IMG/VR virus record: IMGVR_UViG_3300025828_000075
Span: 1 to 35,140 of that record
Strand: one strand, 5' to 3'
DNA length: 35,140 bases
Source: a virus
The position numbers were made by a program, and so were the translations under genes. The notes under the pieces are model-generated. The model did not search any database. It was not told the DNA's origin and saw only the letters and a list, made by a program, of their open reading frames with translations. Shown here one piece after another: positions 8,238 through 17,587 of the stretch; the first letter of the stretch is position 1; every line of letters starts with the position of its first letter.

Positions 8238-10381
8238 TGGATGCAATGCTACAGAATCGAATTCAAAACCTGATTGGCGGAGATATGCCAATGGGTGTTG
8301 AGCAATACGCAGAGGGGGGTGAAGTTGATATGCCCGGCCCTAATTCTGGCTTTGAGACAGACTTGCTAGAAGGCGCTGTTGAGGGTCTTGATGAATCGGA
8401 AAGCATGGGGATGGGAATTCCTAGCATGGCCCCGTCTGAAAACCCAAACCAAGATTTAGAATCCGCGATTAGCGAGTTGATGATGGCTCGCGGTCAAACC
8501 GACGATGAAGGCGAAATATCATATATCGACGGCTTGATAGGCGCTGCCGAAGTTGGTGCCAACGCGCCTATGGCAGACCTTGCTATGGAGCTTTCTCAGG
8601 CTGGTCGAGGTGGTGATGTCACGTTAGCGCATCTTCGTAACGGCGAAATCGTTTTGCCACCAGAGTCAATGGATGATCCAGCGTTTGAGTCTGCTGTTGA
8701 GAAGCGGCTTATCGAGCTAGACATAGATCCGCAAGCAGCGGTTGTTGGTGCTGGTATCGCAAGCCTCAACCCAATTACTGGGTTAGAAGAGTTTGGTTGG
8801 TTCAAAAAGACTTGGAAAAGCGTCAAGAAGGTTGCAAAGAAGGTCATTAAGCCGCTTGCAAAGGTGGCTCAGTTTATACCCGGCCCTTGGCAACCGATAG
8901 CGGCGCTGGCAGATAAAGCCTTTACTGTTTATGACGTGGCTAAAGGCAGGGCAAGCCCATTGGCCTTGGCTACCGTAGCTGGCCCATTGGCGACTGGCGG
9001 GAGCTTTACCAAAAACATTGGGGATATCACCAAAGCTGGAAGCGGAAGCTTTTTGGGCGGAATTGGCAAGGGTCTAACAGGAACCGCTGGAAGCCTGAGA
9101 GGTGGCATTGGCTCGTTATTCTCAAACCCCGCTCAAGCTTTGACCAAAGACTTGCCTAACTTACTCAAAACCGCAAACTATCAGGGGATGTCTCCAGCAG
9201 ATCGGACGGCTGATGCCGTTTCTCGTCTGCGTCAGCTAACACAAGATCCTAACGTAAATAATTTAGTTCAAGGTTTTCGCAAAGCTGGTATGACGCCTGT
9301 TCAGCAGATTCAAGCTTTACAAAAAGCTGGCGCTGGCGGCTCCATGTTCGGGAACATATTCGGCGGCCAAACGACGTTAGGCAACGTGTTGGGCGGAATT
9401 GGCGGGTTGGGCGGCCAACAACCCATGCCTTCCCAGCAATATCAAGTTCAGGCTGGAGACACGCTCTCTCAGATCGCTGCTGACAATGGTATTTCGCTTG
9501 ATTTGTTGATGGCTAATAACCCACATATTACCGATCCCAACATGATTGTTACGGGCCAGATGTTAAGGCTTCCCGGCGGAACTATAACCGTTGGCGCTGG
9601 CGGGACTGGCGGGACTGGTGGTATTGGCGGCATTTTTAGCGGAGGCGGAGCTGACGGGGTTGGTAATTACGGCGTTATCGGTGATGTCCTTGGAGGGTTG
9701 ACGGACAAGCTTGGCCTGACCAATTACGGCGGGACAGCGGGAACAGGAGCCTCTGGGTCTCGCGGACTAGGCGGCTTGGGAACACTGGGCGCTATCGGCG
9801 CTGCTGGTTTGCTTGGCAAGCTGGCTTATGACGAAGCCAAGAACCGAAAAGGCGTGGCCCTTACCCCGCTCACTCAAGAGGGATCAACTGGCCGATACAA
9901 CATCGAAGCCGAAATTGCACGGCGCACGGGTCAGCCTGCACCTAACCCTGTTGAGTACGGTTTGTTGCCAACGGGAACAATACCCACACTAAGTGGTGGT
10001 AGACCAACCCCAAGAGCCGAAGAAACACAGCAGCCAGTAATGACCGCACGGTATGGCGGCGCTGTCATGCCGATGGCTTACGCCAAGGGCGGTAACGTAG
10101 CCACAGAAGACTTTGAGCGCATGAACGGTGGCATCAACGGCGAGGGCACAGAAACCAGTGACGATGTGCCTGCCATGCTGTCAGACGGCGAGTTTGTCAT
10201 GACAGGTCAAGCAGTACGAGGTGCTGGCGCTTTTGACTTGTCCAAGGGTAAAGGCGGTATCATCACGCTGACACCAAACGGCGGCGAAAGCAGAGAAGGC
10301 GGCACAGCCTTGATGTATGAGATGATGGATTTGTTCGCTGAGTTTGCAGATAAGCCTAAATCAAAGAGGGCAGCGGCATGA
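8237..10381 (+). CDS. Large internal virion protein with LysM domain
   Basis: This 714-residue protein has several layers. The acidic N-terminus carries YAEGGEVDMPGP. A basic amphipathic segment (WFKKTWKSVKKVAKKVIKPL) starts near residue 190, followed by hydrophobic Ala/Gly-rich stretches of the kind seen in membrane-active ejection proteins. A LysM domain (QYQVQAGDTLSQIAADNG, ending MLRLPG) lies at about residues 402-447 and would bind peptidoglycan. The C-terminus carries AYAKGGNVATEDF and AMLSDGEFVMTGQAV, a motif frequent in marine phage internal proteins. No hydrolase motif is visible, so it probably anchors at the cell wall during DNA delivery rather than cutting it. Overlaps: TAATG upstream, ATGA downstream. 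Confidence 0.68.
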   Translation: MDAMLQNRIQNLIGGDMPMGVEQYAEGGEVDMPGPNSGFETDLLEGAVEGLDESESMGMGIPSMAPSENPNQDLESAISELMMARGQTDDEGEISYIDGLIGAAEVGANAPMADLAMELSQAGRGGDVTLAHLRNGEIVLPPESMDDPAFESAVEKRLIELDIDPQAAVVGAGIASLNPITGLEEFGWFKKTWKSVKKVAKKVIKPLAKVAQFIPGPWQPIAALADKAFTVYDVAKGRASPLALATVAGPLATGGSFTKNIGDITKAGSGSFLGGIGKGLTGTAGSLRGGIGSLFSNPAQALTKDLPNLLKTANYQGMSPADRTADAVSRLRQLTQDPNVNNLVQGFRKAGMTPVQQIQALQKAGAGGSMFGNIFGGQTTLGNVLGGIGGLGGQQPMPSQQYQVQAGDTLSQIAADNGISLDLLMANNPHITDPNMIVTGQMLRLPGGTITVGAGGTGGTGGIGGIFSGGGADGVGNYGVIGDVLGGLTDKLGLTNYGGTAGTGASGSRGLGGLGTLGAIGAAGLLGKLAYDEAKNRKGVALTPLTQEGSTGRYNIEAEIARRTGQPAPNPVEYGLLPTGTIPTLSGGRPTPRAEETQQPVMTARYGGAVMPMAYAKGGNVATEDFERMNGGINGEGTETSDDVPAMLSDGEFVMTGQAVRGAGAFDLSKGKGGIITLTPNGGESREGGTALMYEMMDLFAEFADKPKSKRAAA

Positions 10382-12132
10382 GCATATTGACGCCGGGCCA
10401 ACTGGCTAGGGTTCGTCGGTTCCAAGAGGGCGGCAGTACATCGCAGCCTTATGTTGCTGGTGTAACCAAGACCGAGCAACGCATTGACCCTATTACGCAG
10501 CAACTGCTGTTTGGATTGGATGGTCAGGGTGGGTTCATACCCGGCGCTTTTCGCGCAGCAGAGCGCACCTTCTTTGATGACCAAGGTCGCCCGATTGTCA
10601 TACCCCAAGAGATTGCAGGATTCAGCCCCGACCAGATTAGGGCGATGGAGTTGGCTAGGGCCAATGTCGGCGTACAGCAGCCATTCATTGAAGAGGCGAT
10701 GCGCCGAGGTCAACAAGGCATTGGATCGATCCAGAGAGGTCTGGAAGACCAAGCCATATCGTCTCAGAGGGCGCTAGAAGCCCAAAGAAGCGGCGCTCAG
10801 TTTGCCCTTGACCAAAGAGACCGTGCGCTCATGGATGCGCTCAGAGGCACTCAGGAGGGCCGTGGCAGGGCTATATCGGCTGAAGAGCGGCTTCGTGGTG
10901 ACTTGGGCGATTTAGCTCGTCGAGGTGTGCGTGACACGCAGCGGTTTGGCGTGGATTTAGCCCGTGCTCGGCAGCAGGGTCGCAGAACATACGACGAGTT
11001 TGGCCGTGACATTACTGACACAGTTGGTATGAGCATGACGGAGGCGCAGCGCCTTCGTAGTGGTTTGGGCGAGTCTGAAGAGCTATTGCGAGGAACTGCT
11101 GGTGACTTCGATGTGGCTGGAGCTACTGCCAAGTACCAAGATCCTTACGAAGATCAGGTCGTGCAGCAGATGATCCAAGACGCAACTGAGGGTCTTGCTC
11201 AACAAGATATCAGCGCGATTGCTGGAGATATACAAAGAGGCGGAGAGTCAGCGTTTGGCTCCAGAGCGCGTCTGAGCGCCGAAGAAAGGGCGGAAGCCCT
11301 TGGCAGGGGTTTGGCAAAGAGTGTTGGCGAACTGCGCTCACGCGGCTTTCAGCAGGCTCAGCAGACGGCTATTAGCGAAGACGAAAGGCGGCGACAGGCT
11401 GCACGAACCGCATCGGCTGGTTTGGCAGGGCTGCGTGGTCAAGCCTATGGCGCAGGTCGTGATGTGACTGGTCAGCTAGGGCAAGCGGCACAAGCCAAGC
11501 TTGCGGCTGGCACAGGTTATGGAAACTTGTTGCAGCAAACTGCTCAACAGCAGCTTGGTGCTCAGCAGCAGCTCGGCAGTCAACTAGGTCAGATGGCGCA
11601 GCAGCGGTTTGCTGCTGGCACAGGTTTAGGACAAGCACTGTCTGGTTACGGTCAGCAAAGCGCAGCGGCTAGACAACAAGCTGGTCAAACGGGCATGGGC
11701 GTAGCTGGCGCTCTTGCAGGTCAGTACGGTCAGATTGGAGCGCAGCAAGCGGCTGGCGGACAGGCTCTAGGAGCCGCCCAGACGGGCTATGGCAGCTTTA
11801 TGAGCGGTCTGGGCCAGCAGGCTCAGCAGGCAGGTATGCAGGATGTAGCAGGCTTACAGGGCATTGGCGGCATGACTCAGCAGCAGCGACAGCGACAGCT
11901 TGACGCGCAACGTGCTGGCTTGTTGCAGGCGCAGCAAGCGCCACTGGCTCAGTACCAAGCCTTGATGCCATTCGTGCAAATGGCCCCAGCAGGTCAGACG
12001 CAGTTCCAGACGCAGTTTGCGCCAGACCCATCTGCGTTGCAGGCGGGTGTGGGTACAGGTCTTGCGACGTTGGGCGCGTTGGGTAACTTCTTCAACCCAT
12101 CTACTCGGCTTTCAGGGAGTGGTAACCAGTAA
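10378..12132 (+). CDS. Gln/Ala/Arg-rich internal or ejection-type protein
   Basis: This 584-residue protein starts at an ATGA overlap. After RFQEGGST (residues ~14-21) the chain is dominated by Gln, Ala, Arg and Gly with long helical tracts (EAQRSGAQFALDQRDRALMD) and imperfect repeats such as QQLGAQQQLGSQLGQMAQQ. It contains almost no cysteine. Such composition is typical of podovirus internal proteins released with the DNA; I see no enzymatic motif. The neighbours on both sides are similar large proteins. The function is assigned by composition and context only. Confidence 0.62.
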   Translation: MSILTPGQLARVRRFQEGGSTSQPYVAGVTKTEQRIDPITQQLLFGLDGQGGFIPGAFRAAERTFFDDQGRPIVIPQEIAGFSPDQIRAMELARANVGVQQPFIEEAMRRGQQGIGSIQRGLEDQAISSQRALEAQRSGAQFALDQRDRALMDALRGTQEGRGRAISAEERLRGDLGDLARRGVRDTQRFGVDLARARQQGRRTYDEFGRDITDTVGMSMTEAQRLRSGLGESEELLRGTAGDFDVAGATAKYQDPYEDQVVQQMIQDATEGLAQQDISAIAGDIQRGGESAFGSRARLSAEERAEALGRGLAKSVGELRSRGFQQAQQTAISEDERRRQAARTASAGLAGLRGQAYGAGRDVTGQLGQAAQAKLAAGTGYGNLLQQTAQQQLGAQQQLGSQLGQMAQQRFAAGTGLGQALSGYGQQSAAARQQAGQTGMGVAGALAGQYGQIGAQQAAGGQALGAAQTGYGSFMSGLGQQAQQAGMQDVAGLQGIGGMTQQQRQRQLDAQRAGLLQAQQAPLAQYQALMPFVQMAPAGQTQFQTQFAPDPSALQAGVGTGLATLGALGNFFNPSTRLSGSGNQ

Positions 12133-13466
12133 TGGCGATAAATAGAGCGCAGTTAGAGCGGCAGATTGTTGGTTTAAGCGGTGATCCAATTGAGGAGTAC
12201 GGCAGCGGTACAGGCTTGAAGCCCATAGATACCGAACAGCTCGTAGATCCTGTTCAAAATCAAATTGACGAAATGGCTAAAGCTTTGCAGCCAAAGCCTT
12301 TTGACTTTGACGCAAGCTTTGACAAATACTCTAAGCGCCTTGCGCCATATTTTTCTCAGTCTACTCGCCCAACTTTTTACGATATGGCCTCGGATATTGG
12401 CAAGGCTATGCTATCTGCCGACCCGACTGCTGGCGCATTTCGTAGTGCAGGCATTGGATTCTCAAACTTCAACGAGCGTTTACGCAAAGACAAAGAAAGC
12501 CGTCTTGCGCTAGATCGACAGATTGGTTTGCAAGCCATGCAGATGGCTATGGCCGATGAAAGGGCAGCAAAAGATTATTTGAACAAGCTAGAGCTTGAGA
12601 GGATCAAGCTTGCTGGCAAGCCGTATGACCCTTTGATTTACGAGGTTCCTGACCCCAAAACTGGTGAGATTGCCACCATTGAGGTTGACCCTCGCAACCA
12701 AGTAGAAGTTGCTGCAATACGAATGATGCCGGGTGCTAAACAAATTAAGCTTGCCGACTCGCAGATCACGATTGATTCTCGCACCACCCCTGAAAGCACT
12801 TACGACAAAGAGTCAGCAAAAACGCTAAATGAGTTAGAAAAAGAGTGGGCAGAAGAAGCAAAACAAGGCATTTCGCAAAACCAATTAACTAGCATGTTTT
12901 TGTATCAACTACAAAAGCTGGGGCCAGGCGGCTTTGGTGTAGTTGAGGCTGGAACTTTGGGCGCTCGTCAAATTTTGGACGATTTAGGGATTGTTGTTGA
13001 TGAAACCATCTCTGATCAACAGCTTGTGAACACGCTTGGAACAAGAATCGCAATGGCTTTGGTGGGCCAAACAAAAGGCGCGATTACCGAGATGGAAATG
13101 AGGTTGTTTTTGTCGGCATCGCCAACTCTTGCGTCTACCTACGAAGGTGCTTTGAAACAAGCTGCGCTATTGCAAAGAATTGGCAACCTAAACATTAAAA
13201 GGGCGGAAGACTGGAACCAAGCCGTCCAAGAGGGCATTTTGGACGGTGCAGAAACTGCTTCAGATAGGCTTAGGATTGCTAGGTCTTGGGAAATTGGCTG
13301 GCAGAAGAAGAACCCGTTTTTGACCGCTGAAGAAACTGGTGAGCTGCGTCGATTTGCCGCAGAAGAGAGCGAGTATGCCAAAACCCTTCGCACGGCTTTG
13401 CGCCCAGAGGTGAAAAGCTCAACAATGGTCACGGATTTTTCAAATGTTGAATCCGAAGGAAGCTAG
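12132..13466 (+). CDS. Probable internal virion protein
   Basis: This 444-residue helical protein overlaps the previous stop by one base (TAATG). It is mixed-charge, with helical stretches such as FDASFDKYSKRLAPYF and LNELEKEWAEEAKQG. A PTFYDMASDIGKAMLSADPT segment near residue 80 and a RSAGIGFSNFNERLRKD segment recall internal proteins of marine podoviruses. No signal peptide or transmembrane span is apparent. It is placed between two large ejection-type proteins and is probably part of the same complex; a detailed role is unknown. Confidence 0.6.
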   Translation: MAINRAQLERQIVGLSGDPIEEYGSGTGLKPIDTEQLVDPVQNQIDEMAKALQPKPFDFDASFDKYSKRLAPYFSQSTRPTFYDMASDIGKAMLSADPTAGAFRSAGIGFSNFNERLRKDKESRLALDRQIGLQAMQMAMADERAAKDYLNKLELERIKLAGKPYDPLIYEVPDPKTGEIATIEVDPRNQVEVAAIRMMPGAKQIKLADSQITIDSRTTPESTYDKESAKTLNELEKEWAEEAKQGISQNQLTSMFLYQLQKLGPGGFGVVEAGTLGARQILDDLGIVVDETISDQQLVNTLGTRIAMALVGQTKGAITEMEMRLFLSASPTLASTYEGALKQAALLQRIGNLNIKRAEDWNQAVQEGILDGAETASDRLRIARSWEIGWQKKNPFLTAEETGELRRFAAEESEYAKTLRTALRPEVKSSTMVTDFSNVESEGS

Positions 13467-16016
13467 ATGACCACGCAGGTAACTTACCAAGGCATTGAGT
13501 ACACCGTGGCAGACGGCGAGACTGTCGATGACCTCTTGAAAAAGAAAGGGTTTCAAGAAGTGCACGAACAAAACATGCTTAAAATGACATCAAAGTTGGT
13601 CGCTCCTACCCCAAGAGAGCAGCAGCTCATGAGTCGAGAAGAAGAGAAGTCGAGTGTCGGCACGGCGCTACTTCAGGGCTTGTCAAACGATCAAGGCTAT
13701 CAAACCGCATGGCTTGCACAGCAACGATTTCCAGAGTTGGTAGAGCGCGGCATAGATCCTGTTGATTACTACTTCTTAGATGAAGACGAAGACATTGCCT
13801 ACATCGACCCGTATAGCAACGAGGTGGTTAAAGAGTTCAAAGACAACCTTCTTGTCGATACCGCTCGCTATGTTGGCCCAACTGCACAATTTCTTGGCGA
13901 GTTAGGCGGCGGGACGGCTGGCTTAGTTGGTGGTGCTTTTTTGACTGGCAACCCATTTGGAGCGGCTGCTGGCGGCGCTGGTGGAACGGCTTTTGGTGGC
14001 GGTGTGGTGTACGCAGGTCGAGCTGGAATATCCGCAGCGTTTGACGGGCCGCCGCTTAAAACGTCAAAACTTGCCGATGATTTAATGGTTAGCTCTGCCT
14101 TTGGCGCTATTCCTTTTGGAACCAAGGCCGCGCAGTTAGCAGGTAGCGCGTTTAGAACCGCCTCGACTAAATTCCCCGGCAAAGATGGCAAGACCGCGCT
14201 TGAAACCATCTTGCGAGATGGCGGCGAAACTATTGATGAAAAAGTTGCTTTTGCCAAAGAAAGGTTTGGTGTTGACCTAACACGGGCAGAGGCTCAAGGA
14301 ATTATGAGCAACGCAGGTGCCATTCAGCGTTACTTGCAGATGCAGCCCGGCTCGCAAAAGCTTTGGGACTTCTACCACAACCGACAGCTACAGGTTGAAG
14401 AGGCGGCAGACGTTTTCTTTAGCGAAATTTTGCGTGGCGATTACTTAGCTGGTTTGAAGAAATCTAGGCTGTCTGGGCGGCAAGGTCTTGATCCAGATGT
14501 GGATTTAACCAAAGCCTCTGATGAGGTGCTCAAGAAGCTTGCGGCTAAGCGTCAAGAAAGGGCAACGCCTGTTTATCAAAACGCTTTTGAGTTAGAAACT
14601 CCAATCGACGTAAGTGATATCGCACGACAATTGCAGATGGATTTGGCCGATCCGAATCTCAGAGGCAAAGCCAGAAGTGTTAAGCAAGAACTTTTAGATG
14701 CCCTGACAGATTTTTCTGGATTGTCCAAGAGCACCCAAGGGGCGTTAGCACTTAAAGACAATACTGAGATGCTGCACAACGCTCTGAGAAACGACTTTAG
14801 ACCCCTCATTGAAGGCTTAACCAAAGACGCTCAAGCAACGCTAAAGAGAGAAGTCAGCCAAATCAGGGAGAAAATATCGAGCAGGCTCAAGACTGCGAAC
14901 CCAGAATACGCAAGAGCTACGGCTATTTACGATCCGTCGAAAGGTCATTTGCAAGCGTTAGAAAGAAGCGTTGTAAACAATCTTGCTCAAGCAGCGGAGC
15001 TTGGTGGGGAGCAAGCAGCGCGGCTGACGCAAAAACTATTCAGCGGAAACATCAAGCCAAAAGACCTTACATTGCTGCGCCGTTTAATTCAGACGGAAGA
15101 TCCGCAGGTTTGGCAGAACATAAAGGGCACATGGTTACGCACTCAGTTTGATGACGCGATAGCGTCAAGCACCAATCCGCTTGGAGTGCCTAATCGCTTC
15201 CTGAGTAGACTGGGCATCAGGGGCAAGACCATGATGGGTCGAGGTGCAGAAAAGGCCAGAGGCACGAAAGCCAAAGTGTTTGAGGCAATCATGGAGCCAG
15301 TCGAGCTTCAAAACTTCGTTGATCTGGTTGAGATGATGCAGGCAACCAACTTTATTGCCTCAAAAGGCGGATCGCCTACTCAACCCCTATTAGCAATGCA
15401 AAAGCTTTTAGACAAAGAGACTCGCGGTTTGGGGCGGATAGCTATTGGCGCTGTCAGATCTGCTCTAGAGATACCACAACGTCTAATAGTTCGCGGTTTT
15501 GATGACATGACAGCGGCAAATATAAATTTTCAACGAGAGGTTTACGAAGACAAATTGATTGAAGCTTTGATTGACCCAACGGTTGCGGCTGACTTAGCCA
15601 AGGCCATTGATGCAATAAAGCCAACTGTTTATTTTGTTACTCAGGCTGCGACTCGCGGAGGATTTGAGGTTTTTGACAACATACTTGAAGACAGGCTGGT
15701 GCCAGATAAGATCAACCCAACAACGGGCCAGTTAGAGCGTGGGCCTCAAGGCATAGAAATGATCGAGAGTGCCAAGGAAGTGACTCAGCCAGAGCAGCCG
15801 TTAGAAGATCCACAGGCTATGCTGCAGGGCTTGTCGGTTCCACAAGTTGGTGGTGGCGCATCTGCGTTTGAACCTCTCTCACAAGGCCCATCAGCAACCC
15901 CAGCACTAGGCAAGATAGACCCAGCTATGTCGCCCACCATCCTGCCATCAGACAAGGATAGAGAGCTGGCTATGCGCTTGAGAGGGCCATTAGGCGGGAT
16001 CGCTTCCCTCGCTTAG
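13467..16016 (+). CDS. Large DNA-ejection-type virion protein
   Basis: This 849-residue protein starts directly after the preceding stop. The N-terminus (TYQGIEYTVADGETVDDLLK) is a small ubiquitin-like or LysM-like beta segment. A Gly/Ala-rich hydrophobic region at about residues 137-190 (LGGGTAGLVGGAFLTGNPFG) could insert in a membrane. The remainder is mostly long alpha-helices, ending in a Pro/Gln-rich tail. Size, position and composition match the largest ejection protein of short-tailed phages, but no specific catalytic motif is visible. It is the last gene of the left virion operon. Its 3' end overlaps the end of the convergent minus-strand gene by 27 bases. Confidence 0.62.
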   Translation: MTTQVTYQGIEYTVADGETVDDLLKKKGFQEVHEQNMLKMTSKLVAPTPREQQLMSREEEKSSVGTALLQGLSNDQGYQTAWLAQQRFPELVERGIDPVDYYFLDEDEDIAYIDPYSNEVVKEFKDNLLVDTARYVGPTAQFLGELGGGTAGLVGGAFLTGNPFGAAAGGAGGTAFGGGVVYAGRAGISAAFDGPPLKTSKLADDLMVSSAFGAIPFGTKAAQLAGSAFRTASTKFPGKDGKTALETILRDGGETIDEKVAFAKERFGVDLTRAEAQGIMSNAGAIQRYLQMQPGSQKLWDFYHNRQLQVEEAADVFFSEILRGDYLAGLKKSRLSGRQGLDPDVDLTKASDEVLKKLAAKRQERATPVYQNAFELETPIDVSDIARQLQMDLADPNLRGKARSVKQELLDALTDFSGLSKSTQGALALKDNTEMLHNALRNDFRPLIEGLTKDAQATLKREVSQIREKISSRLKTANPEYARATAIYDPSKGHLQALERSVVNNLAQAAELGGEQAARLTQKLFSGNIKPKDLTLLRRLIQTEDPQVWQNIKGTWLRTQFDDAIASSTNPLGVPNRFLSRLGIRGKTMMGRGAEKARGTKAKVFEAIMEPVELQNFVDLVEMMQATNFIASKGGSPTQPLLAMQKLLDKETRGLGRIAIGAVRSALEIPQRLIVRGFDDMTAANINFQREVYEDKLIEALIDPTVAADLAKAIDAIKPTVYFVTQAATRGGFEVFDNILEDRLVPDKINPTTGQLERGPQGIEMIESAKEVTQPEQPLEDPQAMLQGLSVPQVGGGASAFEPLSQGPSATPALGKIDPAMSPTILPSDKDRELAMRLRGPLGGIASLA

Positions 16017-16271
16017 CATCGGTAGGGTTGGTTCGTCCATATCAGCAGGGCTGGCGATGATCATTGCGCCACTGACATTCCAGTCAAAGTCGTAACCCAT
16101 ATGGAACTCACCCTCGAAGTCGATCATTAGGTTGCGGCTACAAAGCCGTAAGAGCGCAGCCTGTTGATGCAGGGTCATTCTGCTGAACAGGTCGATAACC
16201 TCGTCAGCGTTAGCCACGGGCCGATACGATTGCGGTATCTGGGTCGGCTTCTTTCTGAATATGTTTTTCAA
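15990..16271 (-). CDS. Small hypothetical protein downstream of RHH regulator
   Basis: This 93-residue protein starts at TTG within a TTGA overlap with the upstream gene's stop, so the two are co-transcribed. The N-terminus is basic (MKNIFRKKPTQIPQSYR), followed by a helical EVIDLFSRMTLHQQAALLRL stretch and an acidic, Met-rich C-terminus. I do not recognise a family. Pairing with a ribbon-helix-helix regulator could suggest an antitoxin-type arrangement, but no toxin fold is evident. The end overlaps the convergent virion gene by 27 bases. Confidence 0.55.
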   Translation of the reverse strand: MKNIFRKKPTQIPQSYRPVANADEVIDLFSRMTLHQQAALLRLCSRNLMIDFEGEFHMGYDFDWNVSGAMIIASPADMDEPTLPMLSEGSDPA

Positions 16272-16444
16272 TGTCGATCCCTATTGAACAGCTCTTCATG
16301 TCTTTCTTCGATCATTAACTGCAACTGACTTATCAACGTGCGGCGCTCTCTAGCGCATATCTCACGCAGCATCTCGTATGTTTCTAGGTCGATAGCCAGC
16401 GACTTTCTCCGTCGATCAGCGGCGACTGGTTCTTCGATTTCCAT
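16268..16444 (-). CDS. Ribbon-helix-helix-like transcription regulator
   Basis: This 58-residue protein starts at ATG 16444. A short strand, RRKSLAIDLETYEMLREIC, is followed by helix-turn-helix-like residues ARERRTLISQLQLMIEERH. The pattern is basic strand, Leu/Tyr helix, loop, second helix, as in ribbon-helix-helix (Arc/CopG-type) DNA-binding proteins, which usually bind as dimers near their own promoter. It is divergent from the oxygenase gene across a 55-base AT-rich gap, so it could regulate both directions. It is followed by a TTGA-coupled partner gene. Confidence 0.62.
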   Translation of the reverse strand: MEIEEPVAADRRRKSLAIDLETYEMLREICARERRTLISQLQLMIEERHEELFNRDRH

Positions 16445-16499
16445 GACGGTTCTCTGATTAATATTGAGCAATTGTATAGGATTGTATATCATTGCACAA
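16445..16499. promoter_or_regulatory. Divergent promoter region, RHH gene / oxygenase
   Basis: This 55-base AT-rich gap separates two divergent starts. On the plus strand TTGAGC (16464-16469) and TATATC (16485-16490) form a weak -35/-10 pair with a 15-base spacer. On the minus strand TTGTGC and TATACA are a comparable weak pair. Two related words, ATTGTATAGG and ATTGTATATC, sit side by side (16471-16490) and could be operator half-sites for the adjacent RHH protein. The predicted plus-strand transcript would begin close to ATG 16500, leaving almost no leader. Confidence 0.4.
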
Positions 16500-17213
16500 A
16501 TGTATGAAATCAAAAACTATATGCTGTCGATGCAGTCGCATTGGATGATCAACCAGCCGCTGTACAAGGCCGTACAGGAAAGCGTACCGATGATTGCGGA
16601 CTTTCGCGCTCAGGATGGGCGGGAGAGCTTGCCTAAAACGCCTGTCTCCCAGCTCTGCAAGAAGATATTTCCAGACGTGTATCGAGTGCCCTTGTTCCGC
16701 AGGCAGTTCTGCAAGATGTTGGTCGAAGAGATCAAGCAGATGGAGAAAGAGATACCCTTCGAGCCAAATCAAGAAGAGGACGAGCTAAGGCAGATACCAG
16801 AGATTGTGCTGCAAGAGCATACGCCTGAGCTGTATCGCAATATGTGGTTTGTGGTGCAGAACGTCTTGAACCCCATATTCAATGTCCTGTACCACAGAGA
16901 CTGTCGTGACGTGGCCTCGATTCAGATAGCCAACTACAATCCCAAGGACAAGCAGAAAGGGGCGTGGCACCACGACGAAAGCGCCGACATCAGCGTTGTG
17001 GTTCCGCTGAACACCGACGAGTACAAGGGCGGTGGCACTGAGTTCCACAGCCACGGGGTGCTGAGTCCGCTGCCCAGCGGCCACGCGCTGATCTTTCCCT
17101 CCTTCACCAACCTGCACCGTGGCTTAGCGGTAGACAGCGGTGACCGCTACCTACTTGTTTTCTGGCTTTACGACAAGAAAAGGCTGATCGAAAACTACAA
17201 TAGCTTGGTCTAA
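16500..17213 (+). CDS. 2-oxoglutarate/Fe(II)-dependent oxygenase
   Basis: This 237-residue protein uses ATG 16500. There is no ribosome-binding site in front of it, so a later ATG (16521 or 16545) is possible. The C-terminal double-stranded beta-helix carries the iron-binding HxD in WHHDES (His157, Asp159) and a distal His in NLHRGL (His206). Arg216 in GDRYLLVFWL is suited to 2-oxoglutarate binding. GGGTEFHSHG and GHALIFPSF are typical prolyl-4-hydroxylase-type landmarks. The substrate is unknown; phage members may hydroxylate proteins or nucleic acids. It is a lone gene divergent from the RHH regulator. Confidence 0.78.
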   Translation: MYEIKNYMLSMQSHWMINQPLYKAVQESVPMIADFRAQDGRESLPKTPVSQLCKKIFPDVYRVPLFRRQFCKMLVEEIKQMEKEIPFEPNQEEDELRQIPEIVLQEHTPELYRNMWFVVQNVLNPIFNVLYHRDCRDVASIQIANYNPKDKQKGAWHHDESADISVVVPLNTDEYKGGGTEFHSHGVLSPLPSGHALIFPSFTNLHRGLAVDSGDRYLLVFWLYDKKRLIENYNSLV

Positions 17214-17246
17214 TTTGCACTTTTCTGCATTTAATTGTAAATAAAT

Positions 17247-17275
17247 GTGTACAACGACACGGCAATCTGTATAAT
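17247..17275 (+). promoter_or_regulatory. Promoter with CACGG spacer motif (copy 1)
   Basis: GTGTAC (17247-17252), 17-base spacer, TATAAT (17270-17275). The spacer has the form AACGA-CACGG-N7. The same N5-CACGG-N7 spacer occurs at 32345-32373 (+) and 32282-32310 (-). It lies 25 bases upstream of the AAGGAG leader of the next gene. Confidence 0.65.
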
Positions 17276-17300
17276 AGTTGGCATAGCAAAGGAGAACGTG

Positions 17301-17522
17301 ATGATCAAACTTACCAAAAAAGCAGACGCATACTGGGCTGGCAACGGTTTCGGCAACGAAGCTGCCGAGTGGGTAGTCAAAGGCGCAGAGGACATCGTTG
17401 TACGCAAAAGCGGAAGCGGATGGATTGCTACCGAGAACGGTACTCGCATCGTGAGCGGACGTGGCACCAAGAAAGAGGTGATCGCAGAGCTTGAATGGAA
17501 ACGACCAGAGCTTGTCGCTTAA
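17301..17522 (+). CDS. Small hypothetical protein
   Basis: This 73-residue protein is preceded by AAAGGAGAACGTG directly before ATG 17301, a leader shared with other accessory genes here. The sequence has Trp/Gly-rich beta-strand patterns (YWAGNGFGNEAAEWVVKG, then VVRKSGSGWIATENGTRIV), suggesting a small beta-sheet fold. It has no cysteines and no membrane span. I do not recognise a function. It has its own strong promoter, and the next gene has another, so these are separately transcribed accessory genes, likely early or host-interaction factors. Confidence 0.62.
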   Translation: MIKLTKKADAYWAGNGFGNEAAEWVVKGAEDIVVRKSGSGWIATENGTRIVSGRGTKKEVIAELEWKRPELVA

Positions 17523-17554
17523 CTAAATTTATTTACACTATTTTGCACAAATGT

Positions 17555-17587
17555 GTGTACAACGACACGGGATTATGAGACTATATC
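17555..17587 (+). promoter_or_regulatory. Promoter motif with CACGG (copy 2, aberrant -10 spacing)
   Basis: GTGTACAACGACACGG (17555-17570) is identical to copy 1. The best -10, TATATC (17582-17587), lies 4 bases further downstream than in the other copies. TTTGCACAAATG just upstream (17542-17553) resembles sequence at 16492-16502. Confidence 0.5.

Noticed and set aside
9430-9580. LysM domain as sign of an endolysin
   Set aside because: LysM only binds the wall. No hydrolase motif is present in this 714-residue protein, so it is not called a lysin.
10207-10752. Minus-strand 181-residue open frame
   Set aside because: It is antisense to the overlapping large virion genes, with Ser/Leu-rich composition typical of a shadow and no ribosome-binding site.
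16464-16499. Longer N-terminus (TTG 16464) for the oxygenase
   Set aside because: It would use bases overlapping the probable promoter and adds an unlikely hydrophobic stretch.
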